From Fluviispira multicolorata (GTDB taxonomy: Bacteria; Bdellovibrionota_B; Oligoflexia; Silvanigrellales; Silvanigrellaceae): 64,000 nucleotides of DNA. The notes under the pieces were generated by a model, which had not been told where the DNA came from, made no database searches, and saw nothing but the letters and a program-made list of their open reading frames with translations. Numbering within the stretch: the first letter of the stretch is position 1; every line of letters starts with the position of its first letter. Made by a program: the position numbers and the translations under genes. Shown here one piece after another: positions 36,592 to 45,000 of this stretch. The stretch covers positions 18,459 through 82,458 of the forward strand of contig NZ_WFLN01000012.1 in assembly GCF_009208585.1 (NCBI RefSeq), in the 5' to 3' direction.

Positions 36592-36749
36592 TTATTTCTT
36601 CTCTACTTTTTTAACTGTACTAGATTTATTTTTGATATCTTTGCCATCTTTGCCATCTTTGCCATCTTTGCCATCTTTGCCATCTTTATTTAGATTATTG
36701 ATTTATTTTTGCTAGTTGATTTGCCATTTACATCCACTCTTCGCACCAT
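36592..36749 (-). pseudogene. Fossil toxin 3' end with expanded KDG repeat
   Basis: This is a copy of the last ~40 codons of the 39002-46024 toxin. A 1-nt deletion shifts the frame to a stop, and a 9-bp unit encoding Lys-Asp-Gly is expanded to five copies (158 nt against 123 nt in the other copies). Confidence 0.85.
36641..36685 (-). repeat. Five-copy 9-bp tandem repeat
   Basis: The unit TTGCCATCT (plus strand) occurs five times in a row. The other toxin tails have one copy. Confidence 0.95.
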
Positions 36750-36789
36750 ATTGTTTCAAAAAAATACAGCTTAATATTCTAATTGAATA

Positions 36790-36826
36790 GTCACGTAGAA
36801 AATATCCGTTAAATTTTCTGCGTGAC
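36790..36826 (-). promoter_or_regulatory. Conserved 3' hairpin after Imm11 copy 3
   Basis: The arms GTCACG.AGAAAAT and ATTTTCT.CGTGAC pair over 14 positions with one U-G wobble, 22 nt past the stop. There is no T-run. Related hairpins follow copies 1 and 2. Confidence 0.6.
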
Positions 36827-36847
36827 TTTCACAGATTACAAAATACT

Positions 36848-37417
36848 TTACCCCACAGAAATCAATTCAAACCCCGTAATTTTTCTTTTTTTAAACTCTT
36901 CGACAAGAGCCTTTGTAACTATTGTTATGGATTTAAATCCTTTCAGCCTAAGAAAGTGCACCTCTGTAGGAATCATTTTAGGGTCTAGAATCATTTTATC
37001 AAGTCTATGAAAATCTCCTAGTTTATCAGGTCTATTGTCTTCTTCTGTCCAAAGGGTAAAGACTGATTGCTCTCGGTCAACACAGTCAATCATATTTAAT
37101 GTATTTAGAATATAATAAGGCTTTTCCTCTGGCAGCACAGTGACTGGAAGCAATTGATAATTTGTTTCTCCGACCGCTTTTAAGCAGTCGATAAAGCGCT
37201 CATTTACATATGGAGCATCCCCTATTCCATGATGAAAATCTGCAAAATATTCTCCCCAGGATTTTTTATCGATCACAAGTGGATTTTTTATATCTATCTT
37301 TTTTCCACACTTAAATAGATAATCATCATAAGCAAGTCCAGTATCAATTTCAGTTGCCTCATAAAATAATAAAAATTTATTTTTTGCTTTTGGCCAAGTT
37401 AAATCATACAAATTCAT
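36848..37417 (-). CDS. Imm11-family immunity protein, array copy 3
   Basis: This 189-aa paralogue has the shared core (YILNTLNMIDCVDREQSVFT) but a distinct C-terminal segment (MIPTEVHFLRLKGFKSIT) and a distinct N-terminal block. Its ATG lies 1 nt after the stop of an intact 40-codon toxin-tail copy, which could couple its translation. It ends just before the hairpin at 36790. Confidence 0.8.
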   Translation of the reverse strand: MNLYDLTWPKAKNKFLLFYEATEIDTGLAYDDYLFKCGKKIDIKNPLVIDKKSWGEYFADFHHGIGDAPYVNERFIDCLKAVGETNYQLLPVTVLPEEKPYYILNTLNMIDCVDREQSVFTLWTEEDNRPDKLGDFHRLDKMILDPKMIPTEVHFLRLKGFKSITIVTKALVEEFKKRKITGFELISVG

Positions 37418-37418
37418 C

Positions 37419-37541
37419 TTATTTCTTCTCTTCTTTTCTAACTGTACTAGATTTATTTTTTATATCTTTGCCATCTTTATTTACATTATTTGATTTATTT
37501 TTGCTGGTTGAATTGCCATTTACATCCACTCTTCGCACCAT
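37419..37541 (-). pseudogene. Toxin 3'-end copy with intact 40-codon frame
   Basis: ATG to TAA encodes the toxin's C-terminal tail (MVRRVDVNGNSTSKNKS...KKEEKK-like), detached from the toxin. Its stop lies 1 nt before the Imm11 copy 3 ATG, the same geometry as the real toxin and copy 1. It may act as a leader peptide. Confidence 0.8.
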
Positions 37542-37580
37542 ATTTTTAAAAAATATGTCGAATAATTCTCTAATTAAATA

Positions 37581-37617
37581 GTCAGATAGAAAATATACGT
37601 CAAATTTTCTGCATGAT
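37581..37617 (-). promoter_or_regulatory. Conserved 3' hairpin after Imm11 copy 2
   Basis: This is the same fold as at 36790: the inner arms AGAAAAT/ATTTTCT are kept and the outer arms are partly mismatched. Confidence 0.5.
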
Positions 37618-37638
37618 TATTTTAAATTAAAGAATACT

Positions 37639-38208
37639 TTACCCAACAGAAATCAATTCAAACCCAGTGATTTTTCTTTTTTTAAACTCTTCGACAAGAG
37701 CCTTGGTAACTATTGTAACAACTTCCCAACCTTTAATTCGAAAAAAGTGAACTCCATCGGGGACTTTTTTTGGATCTAAAATCATTTTTCCAAACCCTCT
37801 AAAATCACCTAAAATATCAGATCTATTGTCTTCTTCTGTCCAAAGGTTAAAAACTGAGTGCTCTCGGTCGACACAGTCAATCATATTCAGAGTATTGAGA
37901 ATATAATATGGCTTTTCTTCTGGTAGCACAGTGACCGGAAGCAATTGATAATTTGTTTCTCCAACTGCTTTTAAGCAGTCGATAAAACGTTCATTTATAT
38001 AGGGAACATTGCCTATTCCAAAATTAAGATCGGCAAAATTTTCTCCCCAGGATTTCTTATCAATCACAAGTGGATTTTTTAATTCTATTCTTTTGCCATA
38101 ACTAAATAAATCACCACGATAACGGACTCCTGTATTTATTTCAGTTGCTTCATAAAATAATAAAAATTTATTTTTTGCTTTTGGCCAAGTTAAATCATAC
38201 AAATTCAT
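37639..38208 (-). CDS. Imm11-family immunity protein, array copy 2
   Basis: This 189-aa paralogue starts at the ATG at 38208, aligned with its relatives. An in-frame upstream start at 38265 only reads through the toxin-tail copy in a different frame and is rejected. The core is IDCVDREHSVFNLWTEEDN. Residues ~20-70 (NTGVRYRGDLFSYGKRIELK) differ from the other copies, which may reflect changed toxin specificity. Confidence 0.8.
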   Translation of the reverse strand: MNLYDLTWPKAKNKFLLFYEATEINTGVRYRGDLFSYGKRIELKNPLVIDKKSWGENFADLNFGIGNVPYINERFIDCLKAVGETNYQLLPVTVLPEEKPYYILNTLNMIDCVDREHSVFNLWTEEDNRSDILGDFRGFGKMILDPKKVPDGVHFFRIKGWEVVTIVTKALVEEFKKRKITGFELISVG

Positions 38209-38209
38209 C

Positions 38210-38332
38210 TTATTTCTTCTCTTCTTTTTTAACTGTACTAGATTTATTTTTGATATCTTTGCCATCTTTATTTACATTATTTGATTTATTTTTGCTGGTT
38301 AAATTGCCATTTGAATCCACTCTTCGTAACAT
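38210..38332 (-). pseudogene. Toxin 3'-end copy with intact 40-codon frame
   Basis: This is a second detached copy of the toxin tail (starting MLRRVDSNGN), open to a stop 1 nt before the Imm11 copy 2 ATG. Confidence 0.8.
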
Positions 38333-38372
38333 ATTATTTCAAAAAAATATAGCTTAATATTCTTATTGAATA

Positions 38373-38409
38373 GTCAAGTAGAAAATATCTATTAAATTTT
38401 CTACGTGAC
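38373..38409 (-). promoter_or_regulatory. Conserved 3' hairpin after Imm11 copy 1
   Basis: The arms GTCA.GTAGAAAAT and ATTTTCTAC.TGAC pair with one mismatch. The position relative to the stop matches the hairpins at 36790 and 37581. Confidence 0.55.
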
Positions 38410-38430
38410 TTTCACAGATTACAAAATACT

Positions 38431-39000
38431 TTACCCAACAGAAATCAATTCAAACCCAGTGATTTTTCTTTTTTTAAACTCTTCGACAAGAGCCTTAGTT
38501 ACAACTGTTACAACTTCCCAACCTTTTATTCGAAAAAAGTGAACTCCTTCGGGGACTTTTTTGGGGTCTAAAATCATTTTTCCAAATCCTCTAAAATCAC
38601 CTAAAATATCAGGTCTATTGTCTTCTTCTGTCCAAAGGGTAAAGACTGATTGCTCTCGGTCGACACAGTCAATCATATTCAGAGTATTTAGAATATAATA
38701 AGACTTTTCCTCTGGCAGCACAGTGACCGGAAGCAATTGATAATTTGTTTCTCCGACCGCTTTTAAGCAGTCAATAAATCGTTCATTTACATATGGAGCA
38801 TCCCTTATTCCAAAATGAAAATCGGCAAAATTTTCTCCCCAGGATTTTTTATCGATAATTAAAGAATTATTAATCTCAATTGGTTCTCCATGTTTAAATA
38901 GATCGTCTCGATATGCCAGTCCTGTTTCTAATTCAGTTGCTTTGTAAAATAATAAAAATTTATATTTATTTTTTGGCCAGGTTAATTTAAACAAATTCAT
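38431..39000 (-). CDS. Imm11-family immunity protein, array copy 1 (toxin-proximal)
   Basis: This 189-aa protein starts at the ATG at 39000, 1 nt after the toxin stop codon, so it is translationally coupled to the AHH-tipped toxin. It is its most likely cognate inhibitor. Imm11 signatures are SYYILNTLNMIDCVDREQSV, TEEDNRPDILGDF and VHFFRIKGWE. An in-frame start at 39057 inside the toxin gene is rejected. Confidence 0.85.
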   Translation of the reverse strand: MNLFKLTWPKNKYKFLLFYKATELETGLAYRDDLFKHGEPIEINNSLIIDKKSWGENFADFHFGIRDAPYVNERFIDCLKAVGETNYQLLPVTVLPEEKSYYILNTLNMIDCVDREQSVFTLWTEEDNRPDILGDFRGFGKMILDPKKVPEGVHFFRIKGWEVVTVVTKALVEEFKKRKITGFELISVG

Positions 39001-39001
39001 C

Positions 39002-42000
39002 TTATTTCTTCTCTTCTTTTTTAACTGTACTAGATTTATTTTTGATATCTTTGCCATCTTTATTTACATTATTTGATTTATTTTTGCTGGTTGAATTGCC
39101 ATTTGCATCCACTCTTCGCACCATATTGTTTAATTCTGACCCCCTCGTAGCTATTTCCTTTTTAAGATTTGTCAGTTCAGAACGAAAAGACTGTTTAGAC
39201 TCATCTCCTGTTTTTCCATCCACAGCTTTAATTAAGCGTTCATAGACTGTAGTGTGATATTCTTCACTGTGTCTTGACTTGTGCCCAGGCACACTCACCT
39301 TGTTCAAATCATCTTGCATTGACATTTTTACATCTTCAAACAATTCTTCAAATTTTGGAGTCCAAGGTCCACCATTGCTTTTAGAGACATAGTTTTTATC
39401 CGTACAAATATGATGAATTTGTGCTTTTTCATCTTTAGACGCTTCAACAGAGTCATAAACTTCTGTTTTGGGACTGGAACTTTGTACACTGTCTTGGGCA
39501 AAAAAGTCTTGAGTCACTTCATAAGCCACTGAAATACCGTTGCGAATTGCATCTGCTTCATCACAATTTATCGGAGCAAGTTCAGCAGCAATACAAAGCC
39601 CCTGATAAGTCCGTTGTTCAAAAGTCAGATCAGTATTGACTACATCAGCTACCCGCTCAGACACCGACTCATAAAACTCTTGTGCTGCGAGTGCAGCATC
39701 ACCTGTTTGTATGGTATCCTTAATAACCTTCTTATAACTTTCTCCTGATGGATCATTCAACAAAACTGGATTGTTCATTGAATATTGAAATAAATTGGCC
39801 TCTGCAGGACTGCTAAACATGCGTTCTAAACTCTGCCCTAAATAAAGGTCAGGTGACATCCAGACCCCGCGGGCTGGATCGTAAGCTCGAGCACCCATGT
39901 AGTGCAGACCTGTGCTTGCCGAAAACTTTCCAGTGGCAAAAACCGTTGAACCACGCATTCCTTGCGCTGCATTTCCATTCGAAGAACCTACGACCTCGTA
40001 AGATTTAAGTTCCCAATTGTCTCGCATGTTACTTTGTGCATTTTGATAGAGAGCAATATCTGCGCGTTTATTATTGGTTTTGAATTCATTTAAAACTGAG
40101 TTGGATAATAAGGGAATTCCACGCGCGAGACCAAACGGTTCACTGGCATTGCGTTCTACTATTTTGTGAGTGGATATATCTATGACTTGTGAAACTGAGC
40201 CAACATGATCTTTAACTACAAGTTCTTTACGTGTCTGCATCTCTGCTGACTTTAAGGTTTCAGGACTTGTTGCATTTAAAGTTGGGTAACGGGTTATCAA
40301 TCTTAAGCTTGCGAAGGAACCTAAATCAATACTCAGGTGAATTTCGTCTCGTTCGAAAGTTATTCCATCGGTTAAATTCACATTGCGTGGAAGCTTAGTT
40401 AAAGTAACTTCTGTGGTTTTATCCTTTTTGTTTTCAAGGAAATCAACTCCATCAAATTCTGCAAGCTGGCCACCACCAGCATCACTCATGCGGTAATTGA
40501 GCAATTCATTGGTTTCAAGATTATGTGAGTCTTTTTTCAGGACCGCACCAAAAACTCCTGCAAGCTGACCGCGCCCATTCCAAATGTATTTGTGCATTGG
40601 AATTTCTTCTTGATTTTTCCAAGAAGACGCTGCTCTATTTAAAGTATCACTATTTAAAACCGCAAGGGTTGGAGCAACGCCATATTTTCTAAAACCAATG
40701 CTGTCGCTTGCAAACTTTTGCAATGCTGTTTCTTTATTGTCTGATGACAGAACCGACTGTAAAAGACCTATTTGTCCTGCTGTGCTATATGAATAAGTGT
40801 CTACTAAAGAATTAGCATTTTTTCCTATGCGCTCTTTTATAAAATGACCTGAACGGGTAACTTTATTTATTTTTCCGCCAACGGAATATTCATAAGTTAT
40901 TTTGCCCCAAGAATGACTCTCGTCATCAATCCCTTGTGTACTTGCAAGACGTCCTTGAACATCGTAACTAAATAATGAATTTCCAGATAAAGCCGCATTT
41001 GAAATTATGTTTCCGCGCAGATCCGTTGAAGAAATAGGAAATAAATCTTTGTCATAATCCCAGCGATTGTGAAACAAAGCATTTGTTGTATCAGTTGATG
41101 CATCACAAAGTTTATTGGGTGTATTGTCTTTTTTTCCAACCCAATAAGCTAAGGGAACTTCTTTGCGCTTGTGCCAACATGCTTGCAATTCTAAATTATT
41201 TTCTAAATTAATTTTCTTAACATAACCCTGTCCATCTAAGTAAACAGATTGCAAAGGCACTGATTGCTCTTTACCATTTTGAAGAAAACTGAGTCTTGTC
41301 AGCTGTGATGTCCCTGCTTCGTATTTAGCAGCATAACCCGTAAAATAATTGTCTTTAAGTTCTGTTAATTTATCGCGGGAAAAGCCTCCACGTGAACGCA
41401 GTTGTACTAAATTACCAGAAAGATCTCTTATTCTTTCGACTTGATAAACACCGACACTTTTTTTATTTTCTAAGTCCGAAGAATTATTTTTTTGTAATCC
41501 TAAGAACAATTCTAAGTCTTCAGAGACAACTCCGCCTTCTTGATCATAAGATAAAAGTCTCTTGCTTAAACTTCCACCCAATTCACTTAATGAATGAATA
41601 GAAATTGATATTGGCATACCAACATCTTGCACTCGATTATTTGCTTCGAATGATCCGAATTGATATTGAATTGTTTCTTTAGCATGCGTACCATTTTCTC
41701 GATTAAAACGAGTGTGCTCTTCTTTTTCTAATTTTCCTTTTGCATTATATGCATAAGATTTATATAAAACTGAAGAGTTTAAAAGATTACAACTTTCAGA
41801 ATCTGTTCCAACTGGACAAAGTGCTGACTGAATAAGACGACCGTAGTTATCATAAAAGTAACGGGATATACCCAAAGCATTGTTTGTCTGTGCTTCGACT
41901 TGACCGCTTGCAGAAAAGGTTTGCATAGCAAACAAGCCGTCATTATTGGATATCTGCGAGAGTCTCCCCAATGCATCGTAGTTGATATTTGTGACTAAAG

Positions 42001-45000
42001 TGTCTTGCGTGATATTGCCATTGCTATCAAGGCCAATGTGCTTTGCTGCCACTTGCCCCAGTTGATTGAAAATTCTACGTGATCTTCTGCCTTCAGGCGA
42101 AATTGCTTCTTCAAAATCCACGCCTTGAATATATTTTTGTACCGATTCTTCAGCAAATTCTACACTTGCAATATTGCCATCGGAATAAAATTTAAAAATA
42201 CTTTTTACTTGAAATGAATTTATATTAGGTAATTTGTTATTTTGAATATTCTCAAACGAAATTTCGCTGTTTAAATATTCTGTGTGTATTTTTCCACGGG
42301 AATTTATTTTTGCTTTATTGGTTACTGAATATCTATTTTCACCTATTTTTGCCGCTAAAAATAAAGCTTCATCACCACCCGATAACCAAATTTTGGAAGT
42401 CAAAGAAAGTTCTTCATTTGCTTGGTTGCGCCGATATATGCTCACATGCCCAGGAATAATTTCAACATCGGTAAACTTCCCTAGAACACTTTCATTATAT
42501 GAATCTGCATTTGGAATAATTGGTAATTGTGTATCAAAATTATTCCAACTTTTAACTGCTTCTTCAAGACTTAAAGCAGAAGCAATTTTTAACGATGGAA
42601 ATGAATATTCATAACGCTCGATTTCAACGAGTTCAGTACTCGTATTTTGATGTCCAAAAGCAGTCTTCAGCCAATTTAAAAATGTATTCCAAAGACTTTG
42701 CTCAGTATGGATTATATTAATCGGGTTATTACCAGCAATATTTTTACTTGTGCTTAATATTCTGCTAAAAGAATCATAACTAAACTTAGAGATATTACCT
42801 TTATTGCTGTAAATTTTATGAATGCGCCCAAAATCGTCGTATTCAGCATTTATTTTTATTTTATCGTGATCTAGTATAGATTTTAGATTTGCATTTTCTG
42901 TATCCCATTCAAAAAATGAATATTCACCAGTCGCTTTTACGAGCGAAATAAATCGCCCGAAAGAATCATATTGAGCAGAAGTGTGCAAAACCAATTCATT
43001 GTTTTGGTTCGAGGACCATTCTTCGAGCGGCAAACCTGTGAAGTTATCATAGACAACTTTTTGCGTTAACTGTTTTACACTTCCAAGTGCAGAAGACGTT
43101 TGCGTCAGTTCAATATTATCACAAAATATTTTTGGATTTTCTAAATGACTTGATGGGCAAAAATAATTATAAGTTGTAACCTGATCATCTCCAGTTAAAA
43201 TAGGAGAATTGCTTTTTACGCTCGTGACAACACGACCCTGTTCGTCATATATATTCGTTACTTTTCCATATAGACTCTGATAATTTAGATATTTATCTCC
43301 ATTGACAAATGACTCCGTGACCTCTCGATAGATCTGCGCAGGCTCATTCACTCCATTTATGAGTGCACCTAAACCTGAAAAATCATTTGCTGTTAATGAG
43401 CGTATGGAAATTTGACTGCGCTCTGTTTTATAATTTTCTTGGGTATTTATTCTACCTGTAGCAAAAGATTGAGCGTTATAAGCCGCTCCTGTCCGCTTAT
43501 AATAACTCAAACCACTGAGATCGGCACACCACTGCGTTTTATCTTGCAAGATATTTTTATCAAAGCATTCCAATGGTGCACCTTTAAAAAAGGCTGTTTT
43601 TTCTGAACTCAATCGGTGATCTTCAATAGAAGCATAAATTTCCGATTCAGAAATTCGATAACCCGATAAAAGACGCTGCTCCGATAAAGTACCAGCTTGA
43701 GTTGCATCGCCCACGTCCTGCTTACGTACGAGAGAAAAACCAAGGAATTTATTTAAACCACGATCGTATTGAGGAATGCGGTATGAATAGCGTGATATTC
43801 GCATAGGGTTAAAGTGATCGGAAATTCCTACTTGTTTTAAGACAGGAATAATGACAGGCATATGTGGAAATTTATTTTCAATTTCCCGAACTTCCGTATC
43901 GCCTTCTGCTTCCCTTGCTTCTCTATTTTCCAAGACCGATGAAGAATAGTTGAAACTTAAAAAGCGTCCATCTGACGTAACGACAGAGTGCAATAAATTT
44001 GGAAAAGATCGGTTCGCTAGTTCTATAATATTATTTTCATATCCAGCCGATGCAATGATCTGTTGTTTGCCCGTGCCCGTTAAATTTGCCACCGCCATTT
44101 GTTGCGTATTCATTTTGGGGGCATTTTCAATATAAGACTCTGTTAAGGGTTGACCTAGACCATTATTGATTAAAAAATACTTTCTATCGTAATAGAGACT
44201 TGGCAAACCAGTCCCAGTAAAATCGCCAATCACGATTTCGCTTGGTTTTATTCCTGCAAGGGAAGGAATAATACCAAGCTCAATTTTTTCAAAAAATTTC
44301 CCTTTTCTTTCACCTTTGGCAAGTCTGCCATTATTTAAATAGAGTGTTACCTTTGCCCCGTTGAATTCTAAAAGATCAGGCAATCCATCTCCATTCCAAT
44401 CCACAATTTGAATATTAGAAATGTCAGCATATCTTAAGTCTAAATCGGTTGGAATTCTGACTTGCTCACCTTCAATAAAATAAACGTCTAAACTTTTTTT
44501 ATATTCTCCAAGACCTTTATTTAAAAAAATGTGAATTCCTGTTCGCCCTGTGCAGAAAAAATCTCCTTTGCCATTTCCCGAAAAATCAGCAAGCTTCCAT
44601 TTCCTAGCATCGGGATTACACATAGTCATAAATTCATAATCATATTTATCAAAACGAGCAGCTCGTTCAAAACTTATATTCCCATCTGCATCTATTTTTC
44701 GATCATTAATCATAATATAAGGCGTGATTTCACCTTGCCCTGAGGAGATGAAAATATCTGTAAGACCATTGCCTGTGAAATCAAAGAAACTCATATTTGC
44801 TAATTTTTTATAATTAGGATCTCCTAAATGTTTATCAAAACTAATAAATTGTCTCTTTGTTTTTGCAAAGTTTGTTTCTTTGTCTGGTAAAAATACTTGG
44901 GACGGATCATGAGAATAAAGCCAAACGCCAGCAGAACCTGCTGGTACGAGTGCTTGAGAAGTACCAATACCAAGTATATCTGCAAATTTTGTATATTCAG

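Noticed and set aside
36641..36685. Possible CRISPR array from short repeats
   Set aside because: The 9-bp units are contiguous with no spacers and encode a KDG repeat; no cas genes are in the window.
38209..38265. N-terminal extension MAKISKINLVQLKKKRRNK on Imm11 copies 1 and 2
   Set aside because: It is the toxin-tail copy read in another frame. The aligned paralogues all start at the MNL methionine 1 nt after the tail's stop.
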